Of a stretch of 64,000 nucleotides of DNA, positions 17,715-27,670 are shown one piece after another. Made by a program: the position numbers and the translations under genes. The DNA is from an uncultured Paracoccaceae bacterium. GTDB taxonomy: Bacteria; Pseudomonadota; Alphaproteobacteria; Rhodobacterales; Rhodobacteraceae. Each line of letters starts with the position of its first letter. The first letter of the stretch is position 1. Location: NCBI GenBank assembly GCA_913061275.1, contig CAJXSR010000012.1, positions 35,701-99,700 of the forward strand, in the 5' to 3' direction. Under the pieces are notes generated by a model. That model saw only the letters and a list, made by a program, of their open reading frames with translations, was not told the origin of the DNA and searched no databases.

Positions 17715-19333
17715 GCAGGTTTTACCCCGTCACGAACAAGCTTCCAATTTATTGCATCCAGCAAAGCTTCAAAAGATGCGTCCACTATGTTCGCAGACAC
17801 GCCCACGGTAGACCAATGCCGCCCCTGCCCGTCTTGGCTGTCTATGATAACACGGGTCACAGCCTCGGTGCCGCCATTGGTGATGCGCACTTTGAAATCG
17901 ACCAATTTCATATCGTCAATCACTGCCTGATATGGCCCTAAATCTTTGCCCAAGGCACGCGATAATGCATTTATCGGCCCGCTGTCAGTGCCATGTTCAT
18001 CCATGCTTTGGGACACTGACATGACTTTACGATCACCGATTTTAGCGACGACAACCGCCTCTGAAATACTAACCATCTTGTTATACTTGTTCTTACGGCG
18101 TTCAACCGTCACACGGTAACGTTTCACTTTGAAAAACCTTGGTAAGGTTCCCAAAATCTTATGCGCCAATAACTCAAAAGAGGCTTGCGCACTATCGTAG
18201 GCATAGCCTTGATCTTCGCGTTGTTTCACCTTGTCCAAAATCTGGTTAAGACGTGGATCACCTTTGGGCACTTCAATACCCGCCTCAAGCAAGCGTTGGC
18301 GCAAATTCGATTGCCCCGCTTGGTTTGACATCGGAATTATACGTTTATTTCCAACCGCTTCTGGGTTGATATGTTCATAAGTAGTCGGGTCTTTCAAAAT
18401 AGCCGACGCATGCAACCCTGCCTTATGCGCAAAGGCTGACGCACCCACAAAGGCCGCCTGTTTTAGGGGTACACGGTTTAATATATCGTCCAACATACGG
18501 CTAAGAGCGGTCAGCCCTTGCAGCCCGTCAAGCGTTACACCTGTTTCATAAAGACTGGCATAGGGTTCTTTCAACAAAAGCGTTGGAATAAGCGTGGTCA
18601 GGTTGGCATTACCGCACCGTTCGCCCAATCCATTTAGTGTACCCTGAATTTGCCGCGCACCTGCATCCACTGCCGCCAAAGAATTCGCTACCGCATGTTC
18701 GGTATCATTATGGGTGTGAATACCCAGATGGCTGCTTGGAATACCTGCCACAATCGCGGCCTTAGTGGCGGCATGCACCTGTGACGGCATAGCGCCACCG
18801 TTGGTGTCACACAAAACCACCCAACGTGCACCCGCATCATAGGCCGCCTTCGCCGCTTTCAAGGCATAATCGGGGTTGGATTTGTAGCCATCAAAGAAAT
18901 GTTCGCAATCAAACAGGGCTTCAGGGCCTTGATCGGTGATGTGTTTGATTGAGGCCGAGATATTTTCGATATTCTCATCCAACGTGATGCCCAAAGCCGT
19001 TGTCACATGAAAATCATGGGTCTTGCCGACGAGGCATACCGCAGGCGTGTTAGCGTTCAAAACGGCAGCCAGCACATCATCATTAGCCGCAGAACGGCCC
19101 GACCGTTTGGTCATACCGAAGGCGGTGAAGGTTGCTTTCAATTTCGGTGCCGCATCAAAGAAATCGCTGTCAGTTGGGTTGGCACCGGGCCAACCGCCCT
19201 CAACATAATCAATGCCAAGCGCGTCTAAAGCGGCCGAAATCCGCAGCTTGTCTTTAACAGAAAAATCCACACCTTGGGTTTGCTGACCATCACGAAGGGT
19301 TGTGTCGTATAGATAGAGGCGCTCAACGGTCAT
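17711..19333 (-). CDS. cimA: Citramalate synthase
   Basis: 540 residues from the ATG at 19333 (MTVERLYLYDTTLRDGQ); a GTG 12 bases upstream is less likely. The TIM-barrel catalytic domain holds the substrate-binding TLRDGQQTQGVDF, the LCDTNGGAMP loop and the metal-binding HTHND. The C-terminal LeuA regulatory domain (about 400-540) confers isoleucine feedback. It belongs to the CimA/AksA-like subgroup of isopropylmalate synthase relatives, which condense acetyl-CoA and pyruvate to citramalate, giving isoleucine without threonine deaminase. A large GC-rich palindrome lies in its leader. Confidence 0.92.
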   Translation of the reverse strand: MTVERLYLYDTTLRDGQQTQGVDFSVKDKLRISAALDALGIDYVEGGWPGANPTDSDFFDAAPKLKATFTAFGMTKRSGRSAANDDVLAAVLNANTPAVCLVGKTHDFHVTTALGITLDENIENISASIKHITDQGPEALFDCEHFFDGYKSNPDYALKAAKAAYDAGARWVVLCDTNGGAMPSQVHAATKAAIVAGIPSSHLGIHTHNDTEHAVANSLAAVDAGARQIQGTLNGLGERCGNANLTTLIPTLLLKEPYASLYETGVTLDGLQGLTALSRMLDDILNRVPLKQAAFVGASAFAHKAGLHASAILKDPTTYEHINPEAVGNKRIIPMSNQAGQSNLRQRLLEAGIEVPKGDPRLNQILDKVKQREDQGYAYDSAQASFELLAHKILGTLPRFFKVKRYRVTVERRKNKYNKMVSISEAVVVAKIGDRKVMSVSQSMDEHGTDSGPINALSRALGKDLGPYQAVIDDMKLVDFKVRITNGGTEAVTRVIIDSQDGQGRHWSTVGVSANIVDASFEALLDAINWKLVRDGVKPA

Positions 19334-19367
19334 GATAAACACCACTTAGCCGTGGCGCTTGCGTCAC

Positions 19368-19432
19368 GGCCAGCGCCCGAACCGCCCCCACGGGCGGGCG
19401 CTTCTCGCCCCCCCTCGGTTCGGGCGTTGGCC
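19368..19432. repeat. GC-rich 17-bp inverted repeat with nested hairpin (cysS-cimA spacer)
   Basis: GGCCAGCGCCCGAACCG (19368-19384) pairs with CGGTTCGGGCGTTGGCC (19416-19432), 17 pairs including one G-T wobble. The 31-nt loop is itself GC-rich and contains GGCG-CTTCT-CGCC. It sits between the cysS stop and the cimA start, much richer in GC than its surroundings and without a T run. It may be a dispersed palindromic element, an RNA processing site or a factor-dependent terminator. No second copy was noticed in the window. Confidence 0.6.
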
Positions 19433-19463
19433 TTTGTTGTGTGTTGCGATGAACAGAGGAAGG

Positions 19464-20909
19464 TCATTTTAGGGCCTCCAGTTTTGATGGATCAAAGCTT
19501 GAAGAAAGTTCCCAAACAACACCATCTTTTGTATCAGTCACAACAACGCCAGCATTAGTGAATGCGGTTCTAATTTCATCAGCTCTTGCATAATTTTTCT
19601 GTAATTTTGCTTCAGCCCGTTCTAAAATAAGTTGTTCAATAAACTCAAAACTATCTTTTTCATTATAAATGTCAGATAGGAAAAGGTCACCTTTTTGCTC
19701 TTCAGATTCCAACTCTTTATTTAAACGTATTTGATCCATATGCCCTATGTATAATCCTAACAACTCACAACCAAGGCGCAGTTTTTGTAGATCCTCTGGT
19801 GTTCCTTTTTTGTAATAAGAATGAAGTTTGGTTATTGCCAATGAAGTATTCAGGTCATCAGCAACAGCATTTAAAATATCGCTTGGAATAGGTTCATCCG
19901 AGTAAAATGCTACACTCTTGCTCTCAATAGCAATGGACCATTTCCTAAGCGTCGCCTCCGCCTCCCGCGCCTTCTTCTCCGTCCAATCCATAGGCTTAGA
20001 ATAATGCGTACTCAAGAAGACAAACCGAATAACTTCCCCCGCATATCCCTTATCCAGCAGCTCCCTCACAGAAAAGAAATTGCCCAAAGATTTGGACATT
20101 TTCTTACCTTCAACCTGCAACATCTCATTGTGCATCCAGACCTTCGCGAAGGTATCTTCACCACAGCAAGCGCAGCTTTGGGCGATCTCATTCTCATGAT
20201 GCGGAAACTGTAAATCGAGGCCCCCGCCGTGAATGTCAAAGGTTTCACCAAACAAGGCCCTCGACATTGCCGAACATTCGATATGCCAACCGGGGCGGCC
20301 ATAGCCCCAAGGGCTGTCCCATCCGGGCTGAATGCCCGTTGACGGCTTCCACAGCACAAAATCCATCGGATTGCGTTTGTAAGGGGCCACTTCTACGCGC
20401 GCACCTGCAATCATATCGTCCACAGAACGGCCCGACAAAGCGCCATAATGCTTATAGGAGTTCACATTAAACAGCGCGTGACCCTCGGCCCCATATGCAT
20501 GGCCCTTCGCGATTAGTTCTTCAATCATCGCAATCATTTCAGGAATGTATTCCGTAGCCCTTGGGGCCTCATTTGGTGCCAAAGCCCCCAACGCGCCCAT
20601 ATCATCCAGAAACCAACCAATCGTTTCATCGGTAATATCCCGAATAGACCGCCCCGTTTGTTCTGCCTTAGTGTTTATCTTGTCATCCACATCGGTGAAG
20701 TTGCGCGCGTAAGTGACGTGATCTGTCCCGTATACATGACGCAGTAAACGAAACAGCACATCAAACACCACCACGGGACGCGCGTTGCCGATGTGGGCGC
20801 GGTCATAGACCGTGGGCCCACAAACATACATTCGCACGTTATCTTTATCCAAAGGCGTAAAAACCTCTTTGGTTTTGGTCTTGGTGTTGTAAAGCTTAAT
20901 CTTGGTCAT
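19464..20909 (-). CDS. cysS: Cysteinyl-tRNA synthetase
   Basis: 481 residues, a normal length. Class I signature HIGN is at 39-42 within [15 protein letters not shown], and KMSKS is at 270-274. The zinc site that selects cysteine is formed by Cys30, C in GWHIECSAM, and the His/Glu of [10 protein letters not shown]. The DALR anticodon domain and C-terminal region follow. It is intact and housekeeping. It lies between pssA and cimA on the same strand, with a 160-bp AT-rich spacer upstream that probably holds its promoter. Confidence 0.97.
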   Translation of the reverse strand: MTKIKLYNTKTKTKEVFTPLDKDNVRMYVCGPTVYDRAHIGNARPVVVFDVLFRLLRHVYGTDHVTYARNFTDVDDKINTKAEQTGRSIRDITDETIGWFLDDMGALGALAPNEAPRATEYIPEMIAMIEELIAKGHAYGAEGHALFNVNSYKHYGALSGRSVDDMIAGARVEVAPYKRNPMDFVLWKPSTGIQPGWDSPWGYGRPGWHIECSAMSRALFGETFDIHGGGLDLQFPHHENEIAQSCACCGEDTFAKVWMHNEMLQVEGKKMSKSLGNFFSVRELLDKGYAGEVIRFVFLSTHYSKPMDWTEKKAREAEATLRKWSIAIESKSVAFYSDEPIPSDILNAVADDLNTSLAITKLHSYYKKGTPEDLQKLRLGCELLGLYIGHMDQIRLNKELESEEQKGDLFLSDIYNEKDSFEFIEQLILERAEAKLQKNYARADEIRTAFTNAGVVVTDTKDGVVWELSSSFDPSKLEALK

Positions 20910-21071
20910 AGTATCTCACAGGGTTATCCCTGCGGGCCTATCACTTACTTACTGTTATGGAAATAAAGAACGGCCCGCGTGATGTTTCAGCAGGGTGTAA
21001 TAATGCAGCATATGATGCAAATTGTTCTCATATCTGCACTTTAAAGCGAAGCAGGTTGCAAATACAAGCCC

Positions 21072-21839
21072 TTAAACAGCAGCTTTTTGTTTGTGTCTAT
21101 GCATGAAGTAAGACCAGATAATCATACAAAAATAGGCCAGATCAAGAACCACAAGAGTTACCCATGGATAGGTCAACAACATAGCCACCAGCACTGTAAA
21201 CCCTGCCAGTATATAGGTGATTTTTCTGCGTCGTACAGTCGTGGTTTTAAATGAATATGTCGGAATACGGCTGACCAAAAGCACCCCTATGATCGCCATA
21301 TAAAGGGCGATTAGACCAGCATAAGATTGCACTTCATTGGGCCAAAGGAACGATAAAAACATAGGAAACAGTACCAACATGGCCCCTGCTGGGGCAGGCA
21401 CGCCTGTAAAATACTCACCATTGTCATCAGTTTCAGATTTACTGTCCGCATTGAAACGCGCAAGGCGCATCACCATGCACACAGCAAAAAACAATACGGC
21501 AATCCAACCTGCCCGCTTTAAATCTTGCAATGCCCAAGCATAAATTACCAATGCAGGTGCCACACCGAAGTTTGCGAAATCAGCCAAACTATCCAGTTCG
21601 GCTCCTAACTGACTTTCTGAATTCATATAACGCGCAATACGCCCATCCAAACCGTCCAGGATACAGGCCAACAAGATCAGATAAACGGCGGCGGTAAAAC
21701 TACCTTGAAACGCAAAGCGAATGGCGGTTAATCCAGCACAGATCGCCCCCACCGTAATCAGGTTGGGCAGCAAAGACATCAACGGCAGTTCGCGGTCGGT
21801 CTTTTGCGGGCTATCGTTTTTCTGAACCAGTTTAACCAT
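21072..21839 (-). CDS. pssA: CDP-diacylglycerol-serine O-phosphatidyltransferase
   Basis: 255 residues with about eight membrane spans. The CDP-alcohol phosphotransferase motif D-G-x2-A-R-x8-G-x3-D-x3-D is present as DGLDGRIAR...GAELDSLAD near residues 64-88. The start LPNLITVGAICAGLTAIRFAF is typical of type II PssA. The enzyme makes phosphatidylserine in the inner membrane. The decarboxylase gene ends 3 bp before its start, so both steps to phosphatidylethanolamine are cotranscribed. Confidence 0.93.
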   Translation of the reverse strand: MVKLVQKNDSPQKTDRELPLMSLLPNLITVGAICAGLTAIRFAFQGSFTAAVYLILLACILDGLDGRIARYMNSESQLGAELDSLADFANFGVAPALVIYAWALQDLKRAGWIAVLFFAVCMVMRLARFNADSKSETDDNGEYFTGVPAPAGAMLVLFPMFLSFLWPNEVQSYAGLIALYMAIIGVLLVSRIPTYSFKTTTVRRRKITYILAGFTVLVAMLLTYPWVTLVVLDLAYFCMIIWSYFMHRHKQKAAV

Positions 21840-21842
21840 AAG

Positions 21843-22529
21843 TTATTCCTCTTGTGCCAGTCGCGGCGCATCTTTTGATGTTAAATCTGCCAACACAGTT
21901 TCGCCGCCCACCATGGTCTGCCCCAATGCAACCAACGGGTTCACACCCTCTGGCAGATATACATCCAAACGTGAGCCAAAACGGATCAATCCAAACCGCT
22001 CACCCGTGCGCAGGCTTTGGTCTTTTTCAACAAACCCCAATATCCGCCGCGCAACAAGCCCTGCAATTTGCACCACAACCAACTGCCGCCCATCCGCCAT
22101 TTCTATGGCAAGTGAGCTGCGTTCATTGTCTGAACTGGCTTTATCCAAGGAAGCGTTGAAAAACTTACCGGGCCGATAGGCCAATGCGGTGATTTTCCCC
22201 GCAATAGGCGCGCGGTTAATGTGGCAGTTAAAGACGCTCATAAAAACGCTAACACGCAACAAGGGTTCTGACCCTACGCCCAATTCCTCTGGCGGGGTGG
22301 CCATTTCGATTAGGGATATAACCCCGTCCGCAGGGCTGACAATCAACCCTTCACGAGTTGGAACAGACCTTATAGGATCACGAAAAAAGTAATAACACCA
22401 GATGGTTAATATAACACCAACCCAGCCCAGAACATCCGATATTAAAAATAAAACAAGGGTAATCGCGGCAAATGCACCAACGAATTTCAAACCTTCTTTG
22501 TGCATTGGCTTCACGAAGGTGTTTAACAT
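21843..22529 (-). CDS. psd: Phosphatidylserine decarboxylase (proenzyme)
   Basis: About 228 residues from the ATG at 22529 ([16 protein letters not shown]); an ORF extension to 22592 looks untranslated. Two hydrophobic segments anchor the N-terminus, then [26 protein letters not shown] is the family signature. The self-cleavage site that forms the pyruvoyl group is Gly-Ser in [12 protein letters not shown]. The size fits the short, archaeal-type Psd of alphaproteobacteria. It precedes pssA by 3 bp in one operon and is divergent from the MttB-like gene. Confidence 0.92.
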   Translation of the reverse strand: MLNTFVKPMHKEGLKFVGAFAAITLVLFLISDVLGWVGVILTIWCYYFFRDPIRSVPTREGLIVSPADGVISLIEMATPPEELGVGSEPLLRVSVFMSVFNCHINRAPIAGKITALAYRPGKFFNASLDKASSDNERSSLAIEMADGRQLVVVQIAGLVARRILGFVEKDQSLRTGERFGLIRFGSRLDVYLPEGVNPLVALGQTMVGGETVLADLTSKDAPRLAQEE

Positions 22530-22756
22530 ACTTACTGACACTGGAATTTCTACCCTTATTATAAAAGCGACATATATGACGCAAATGGACAAGATGATCT
22601 TCCATATCTAAGTCCAAATCAAAGCATGATAGAACTTAATTGGATGACAACCCTTATTTCGCGCACCATTGGTGCTGATCGCGGCCGTGCGGCGCGCGGT
22701 TCCCCCTGTTTTTGCTGAAAAACCAACAATCTTCAAGCAAAATCAAGGAAATCTAA

Positions 22757-24298
22757 ATGTCTGGAACCAAAACCCGCAGATCAGGTGGGCGTGCCGCGCG
22801 CCAAGCATTGCGTGCAGCACCTCTAACCGACGATATTCGCCCAATTCGTGCGGGCATGGAGGGCGGTACTTATAAACCCCTTTCAGAACGCGATGTGCAA
22901 CGCATTCATGAAACCGCACTCAAGGCGTTAGAAACGATCGGCTTGGCCGATGCACCCCAAACTGGCATAGATGTGCTGGTTAAAGCAGGTGCTATCCTTG
23001 GCGACGATGGTCGCCTAAGGTTTCCCCGTTCTGTTGTCGAAGATACTTTGGCTATTGCGGCAAAGAAGGTCACACTTTTTAGCCGTGATGGTAAGAACGA
23101 TCTAGAACTTTATGGTAACCGCGTACACTTTGGCACGGCCGGTGCGGCTGTGCACATCGTTGACGTAGAAAACAATGAATACCGCGAATGTGTCGTACAA
23201 GATTTGCATAATGCGGCCAAGATCGTGGATAAATTAGACAATGTACATTTCTTGCAACGCCCAATGGTTTGTCGTGATATTCCAGATAATTACGAGATGG
23301 ACTTAAACACGATTTATGCATCTTGTTCAGGGACAACCAAACACATTGGCACCAGCTTTACTGACCCGTCTTATATGAAAGGCGCGTTTGAGATGATTTA
23401 CGAAATCGCGGGTGGTGAAGACAAATATCGCGAACGCCCTTTCATCTCTAACTCTAATTGTTTTGTCGTCCCACCGATGAAATTCGCAACTGAGTCTTGC
23501 GAAACGATGGAACTGTGCATTCGCGGCGGCATGCCCGTACTTCTGTTATCCGCAGGCATGGCTGGGGCCACAACCCCTTCCACAATAGCAGGAGCTATTG
23601 CGCAAGCTTGCGCCGAATGCCTAGCAGGCCTTGTTTATGTAAATGCGATTAAACCCAGGCACCCTGCCATATTCGGCACTTGGCCGTTCGGTTTGGACTT
23701 ACGCACAGGTGCCATGACCGTTGGATCAGGCGAACAGGCATTATTATCCGCAGGGTGCGCCCAAATGCACAAATTCTACGGTTTACCAGGGGGGGCCGCT
23801 GGTGGTGCATCCGACTCTAAAATGCCCGACATGCAAGCAGGTTGGGAACAGATGTGCTCGAATGTCATGACAGGCCTATCAGGTTTGAACATGGTTTATG
23901 AAGCCGCTGGCATGCATGCGTCACTTTTAGGGTTTTGCCTTGAATCCCTGATCCTGTCAGATGATCTGATAGGTCAAGCGCAAAGGTGTGTACGCGGTAT
24001 TGAAGTTACAGATGAAACGCTGGCACTAGATCAGATCGCAGACGTCTGTTTGAACGGCCCAGGTCACTATTTGGGCACAGATCAAACACTTAGCCGTATG
24101 CAGGCAGATAACGTATACCCAACACTTGGTAACAGAATGTCCCCTAAAGAATGGGCAGAGTACGACAAACCAGATTTGATTGAAAACGCTATCAAATTGA
24201 AAAATGAGATATTGGCAGAACGTTCAAACGCAAGGCTTGATCCCGAATTGGATCAAGCTATTCGTAAAAATTTCAACATTCACTTGAAACGGCAATAA
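22757..24298 (+). CDS. Trimethylamine methyltransferase (MttB) superfamily protein, non-pyrrolysine type
   Basis: 513 residues, full length without any in-frame stop, so no pyrrolysine codon. The MttB core is evident: LSERDVQRIHETALKALETIGL near 45-65, FGTAGAAVHIVD, and late MPDMQAGWEQM and GHYLGTDQTLSRMQADNVYP. Non-Pyl members such as MtgB demethylate glycine betaine or other quaternary amines and pass the methyl group to a corrinoid protein. No corrinoid (MttC/MtgC-like) gene lies in the window, but a RACo-like activator (2145-4190) and cobalamin synthesis genes do. The basic N-terminus (TKTRRSGGRAARQ) is typical for roseobacter copies. An AAGGAAA ribosome site precedes the ATG. Confidence 0.9.
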   Translation: MSGTKTRRSGGRAARQALRAAPLTDDIRPIRAGMEGGTYKPLSERDVQRIHETALKALETIGLADAPQTGIDVLVKAGAILGDDGRLRFPRSVVEDTLAIAAKKVTLFSRDGKNDLELYGNRVHFGTAGAAVHIVDVENNEYRECVVQDLHNAAKIVDKLDNVHFLQRPMVCRDIPDNYEMDLNTIYASCSGTTKHIGTSFTDPSYMKGAFEMIYEIAGGEDKYRERPFISNSNCFVVPPMKFATESCETMELCIRGGMPVLLLSAGMAGATTPSTIAGAIAQACAECLAGLVYVNAIKPRHPAIFGTWPFGLDLRTGAMTVGSGEQALLSAGCAQMHKFYGLPGGAAGGASDSKMPDMQAGWEQMCSNVMTGLSGLNMVYEAAGMHASLLGFCLESLILSDDLIGQAQRCVRGIEVTDETLALDQIADVCLNGPGHYLGTDQTLSRMQADNVYPTLGNRMSPKEWAEYDKPDLIENAIKLKNEILAERSNARLDPELDQAIRKNFNIHLKRQ

Positions 24299-24642
24299 TC
24301 TTATCTCGCCCTGTTTTCTAAACTGTAATCACCCGATTTATTCAGGTGATTAATGCGCAGCGTACGCCCCCCTAACAAACCCTAAACCCTTACAGGTGTA
24401 TATCTGCCCCTGCTAGCAAAAGTAGTTCACGGGTTTTCAAAGGACGGGTAACGCCGTCAAATGCGAAAACTACCGCAACTTAACAGTTAAGAATAGGTAC
24501 AAGGGCACCACCCCTTGTTCGGCCATATAGCTACAATCGGCAGGCCTGCCTTCCTTATAACCTACATACCCAGTTCATACTAAAACCCCGCCGCAAAATG
24601 AATGGCGACGGGGCAAAAATGATGTAAAAAACGCGTTAACGC
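24299..24642. other. Gene-free spacer between the MttB-like gene and the TRAP operon
   Basis: 344 bp between convergent genes. It contains a hairpin ACAAGGG-CACCAC-CCCTTGT at 24499-24518 without a T run and the TRAP terminator at 24582-24613. No open frame with a ribosome site or RNA gene was seen in the rest. Confidence 0.6.
24582..24613 (-). terminator. Rho-independent terminator of the TRAP operon
   Basis: On the minus strand CCCCGTCGC pairs with GCGGCGGGG (nine pairs, one G-T) around a 10-nt loop, followed by TTTT. It stands 30 bp downstream of the dctP stop. Confidence 0.85.
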
Positions 24643-25677
24643 TTACCCGTAACGGTATGGACGTCCGGCTTTAACCATATCAGCGTTGTATTGCTTGAAG
24701 ATTTTTACAACCTTGGCTTTGGTTTCTGACTCGGCTGCAATTTCATCCCAGAAAGTAACAGCAGCGTCTTCAACAGTTTTCCATTCTGCATCTGGAATTG
24801 ATGTCAATTTCATCTTCGGCCCGTTTACGCGCAATGAAGCTTCACCACCCCAGTACCACCACTGACGGTAGTAATGTGATTGGTCACAACAAACCCGGAA
24901 CAGCGTTTGTAAATCTTCTGGCAGTTCATTCCAGCGATCCATATTGGCAAAGAATGACCCTGCCCATGCGCCCGAAATATTGTTGGTCAGGAAGTAGTTT
25001 GTTACATCTGCCCAGCCAACTGTGTAGTCCTCGGTGATACCTGACCACGCAATGCCGTCCAGCTCACCTGTTTGCATAGCAACTTCGATGTCTTCCCAAG
25101 GAAGTGTGACGGGCACAACACCGAACTGTTCAAGGAAACGACCCGCAGTTGGGAAGGTAAACACGCGTTTGCCTTTTAGGTCTGCAAGGTTGTGGATAGG
25201 GTCTTTGGTGGCGAAGTGACATGGATCCCAAGCACCTGCACTGATGTGTTTTACACCGACTTTGGAATACTCTTCGTCCCAAATTTCATTCAAACCGTAT
25301 TGGTTAAACAATACAGGCACATCAAGGCTATAGCGTGAACCGAATGGGAAATACCCACCAAAAACAGTAACTTCTGTTGGGGACGCCATGCTGTCATCAT
25401 CGGATTGTACCGCGTCGATTGTGCCTTTTTGCATCGCACGGAACAATTCACCCGTAGGAACCAGCTGATCGCCGTAGAACAGTTCAATTTGCATACGGTC
25501 GCCAGCTATTTGGTTGAACATGTTGATCGCCGGTGTGACGACATGTTCGGCCAGTGACGCACCTGCATATGTCTGCATACGCCATTTGATCGTAGATTGT
25601 GCAAGTGCGGGGGCAGCTAAGCTTGCGCCTACGGCACCTGCACCGGCGGTGGTTAAAAACTTACGTCTAGTTGTCAT
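24643..25677 (-). CDS. dctP: TRAP transporter substrate-binding protein (DctP family)
   Basis: 344 residues. The N-terminus TTRRKFLTTAGAGAVGASLAAPALA is a Tat signal, so the protein is exported folded. The mature part starts IKWRMQTYAGASLAEHVVT; the VAMQTGELDGIAWSG region contains the family's conserved ligand-binding helix, with the Arg of KGKRVFTFPT as the probable carboxylate anchor. This subgroup (mannitol/chloroaromatic-type) binds organic acids, keto acids or ectoine-like compounds, and the ligand cannot be fixed here. It is transcribed first on its strand after dctQ and dctM, the reverse of the commonest order. Confidence 0.92.
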   Translation of the reverse strand: MTTRRKFLTTAGAGAVGASLAAPALAQSTIKWRMQTYAGASLAEHVVTPAINMFNQIAGDRMQIELFYGDQLVPTGELFRAMQKGTIDAVQSDDDSMASPTEVTVFGGYFPFGSRYSLDVPVLFNQYGLNEIWDEEYSKVGVKHISAGAWDPCHFATKDPIHNLADLKGKRVFTFPTAGRFLEQFGVVPVTLPWEDIEVAMQTGELDGIAWSGITEDYTVGWADVTNYFLTNNISGAWAGSFFANMDRWNELPEDLQTLFRVCCDQSHYYRQWWYWGGEASLRVNGPKMKLTSIPDAEWKTVEDAAVTFWDEIAAESETKAKVVKIFKQYNADMVKAGRPYRYG

Positions 25678-25748
25678 TTTCAGTCTCCTGGTTGGTTATT
25701 AAATGCCCTGAACGGGCGGCGAATTTATTGCTCCTGACGGAGTTCTTA

Positions 25749-27071
25749 TTATTTCCCATAAACATATTCCGGCAGCCAAAGGGCGATTTGCGGGAAGGTC
25801 ATAATCGTTGCCAACGCCAGCACCATGATCAGCACAAACGGTATGATCGAGCTGTAGATGTCGCGCAATGTTATTTCAGGCGGTGCCATAGCGCGCATCA
25901 AGAACAGGTTATAACCAAAGGGCGGCGTCATATAAGCGATCTGTGTAGTGATGGTATATAGCACACCGTACCAGATCAGATCAAATCCAAGCGCACCCAC
26001 CAGTGGCACATAAAGTGGCGCCACGATCACCAGCATGGCCGTGTCGTCTAAAAACGTGCCCATCACAAGGAATGAAAGCTGCATCAGGATCAAGATCACC
26101 CAAGGCGACAGGCCCAGTTGTTGAGTGAACAGGTTATCAATGGCATCTACCGCACCCAAGCCATCAAACACAGCACCAAACCCTAGGGCCGCTAGAATGA
26201 TCCACATGAACATACACGAAATTGCCAAGGTCTGACGCACTGACACTTCCAACACTCGTCGGTTCATACGGCCCTTCAATATTGCGGCGCCAAAAGCTGT
26301 CATTGCCCCAATGGCGGAACTTTCTACCAGTGATGTCCAGCCATTAACGAACGGCACCATCATGGCTGCGAATATTGCCAAAGGCAGCAAGCCCGCGCGC
26401 AAAAGACGCAATTTTTCAGGCATAGATACTGTGCGTTCTTCGGGTGGTAAAACTGGCCCAAGGGCGGGGTTAATCTTACAACGGATCGCAATATAGATGA
26501 TAAACATCGCGGCCATCATCAGGCCCGGAAACAAGCCTGCAAGCCACAGTTGACCCACTGGTTGACGTGCAATCATCGCATAAAGCACCAGAACAACAGA
26601 AGGCGGCACTAGGATGCCCAAACTGGAACCCGCTTGGATCACGCCCGTGACCATTTTCTTGTCATATCCACGTTTTAGCAGTTCAGGCAGCGCAATGGTG
26701 GCACCGATTGCCATACCAGCAACCGACAGGCCGTTCATCGCGGAAACCAACACCATCAACCCGATGGTACCAATGGCTAGCCCGCCGTGAATGGGGCCCA
26801 TCCAGACATGGAACATCTTATAAAGGTCATCGGCAATTTTACTTTCCGATAGCACGTATCCCATGAAAATAAACATCGGCAGCGTTAAAAGCGGGTACCA
26901 TTTCATCAGCTTCAGGGCCGATGAAAACGGAATATCCGAGCCACCTACCCCCCACAAGGTAATCGCGGCAATAGCCCCCACAACCCCGATGGCGGCAAAT
27001 ACGCGTTGGCCTGTAAACATCATCAACATCATTGATGAGAACATCACTATGGCGATTAACTCTTGGGACAT
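25749..27071 (-). CDS. dctM: TRAP transporter large permease (DctM)
   Basis: 440 residues, about 12 membrane spans. LMKWYPLLTLPMFIFMGYVLSESKIADDLY near 50-80 and the paired SLGILVPPSVVLVLYAMI and MGTFLDDTAMLVIVAPL segments are the inverted-repeat hairpins of the DctM elevator domain. It drives sodium-coupled uptake of the ligand delivered by DctP. The start shares one base with the dctQ stop. Confidence 0.93.
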   Translation of the reverse strand: MSQELIAIVMFSSMMLMMFTGQRVFAAIGVVGAIAAITLWGVGGSDIPFSSALKLMKWYPLLTLPMFIFMGYVLSESKIADDLYKMFHVWMGPIHGGLAIGTIGLMVLVSAMNGLSVAGMAIGATIALPELLKRGYDKKMVTGVIQAGSSLGILVPPSVVLVLYAMIARQPVGQLWLAGLFPGLMMAAMFIIYIAIRCKINPALGPVLPPEERTVSMPEKLRLLRAGLLPLAIFAAMMVPFVNGWTSLVESSAIGAMTAFGAAILKGRMNRRVLEVSVRQTLAISCMFMWIILAALGFGAVFDGLGAVDAIDNLFTQQLGLSPWVILILMQLSFLVMGTFLDDTAMLVIVAPLYVPLVGALGFDLIWYGVLYTITTQIAYMTPPFGYNLFLMRAMAPPEITLRDIYSSIIPFVLIMVLALATIMTFPQIALWLPEYVYGK

Positions 27072-27670
27072 TACAGTGTCACCCCTTTAATTTTAGCGAT
27101 GTCTTTAATTAATTCGGATACGGCTTGCAGCAGCATCAAAATAATCCCGATAATCATTGTAACCTTGATCGGCCACAAAACGGGCCGCCATGCGGTTGCA
27201 CTGCGTTCTAGCCGCCCGACAACTTCTTGTAAGCCGTCAAAGCCGCCTGTGAAAAAGCCTATGAATAGGTTTTTGAAAAACTCAAAGCTTTCCATTTTAT
27301 AGGGTTTTCCCAAGGAATATGCCGTCGAGTCGAATGCGCCGTAAAGCAGCACACCCAGATATGTTATTAAAAACAACACGGTAATAGCATCCACCTGCGC
27401 TTTGCGCCGATCCGTCCATTCACCGTAAAACAAATCCATCCGCACATTTGCACCAAGTTGAATAGAATACGGGCCGCCAAGAATATAATAGGCAACCATA
27501 GCAAATTGCGCGACTTCCAAAGTCCAGCGCGATGGTAAAAAGAAGGTTTTCGAAATGGATGACCACAGTAAAATTGCGACCATAACAAAGATGCCATACA
27601 TCATCATGCGCCCAATGCGGCGGTTTACGGCATCTATGATACGTACATAATGACCTGCAATCTGTATCAT
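27071..27670 (-). CDS. dctQ: TRAP transporter small permease (DctQ)
   Basis: 199 residues with four membrane spans, longer than the minimal DctQ. The family segment SKTFFLPSRWTLEVAQFAMVAYYILGGPYSIQLGANVRMDLFY is clear, with the polar loop ERRKA-like (WTDRRKAQVDA). It forms the membrane scaffold for DctM. The start overlaps the preceding amidohydrolase-like gene by 4 bp, so transport and hydrolysis are coupled. Confidence 0.9.
   Translation of the reverse strand: MIQIAGHYVRIIDAVNRRIGRMMMYGIFVMVAILLWSSISKTFFLPSRWTLEVAQFAMVAYYILGGPYSIQLGANVRMDLFYGEWTDRRKAQVDAITVLFLITYLGVLLYGAFDSTAYSLGKPYKMESFEFFKNLFIGFFTGGFDGLQEVVGRLERSATAWRPVLWPIKVTMIIGIILMLLQAVSELIKDIAKIKGVTL

Noticed and set aside
22593..22756. 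Riboswitch in the leader of the MttB-like gene (hairpin GCACCA-T-TGGTGC and GC-rich run at about 22663-22710)
   Set aside because: I compared it by memory with SAM-II, SAM/SAH and glycine riboswitch motifs and found no match in conserved bases. A simple hairpin is not enough.
22757..24298. Pyrrolysine-containing trimethylamine methyltransferase
   Set aside because: The 513-codon frame has no in-frame TAG, and no pyl genes are seen.
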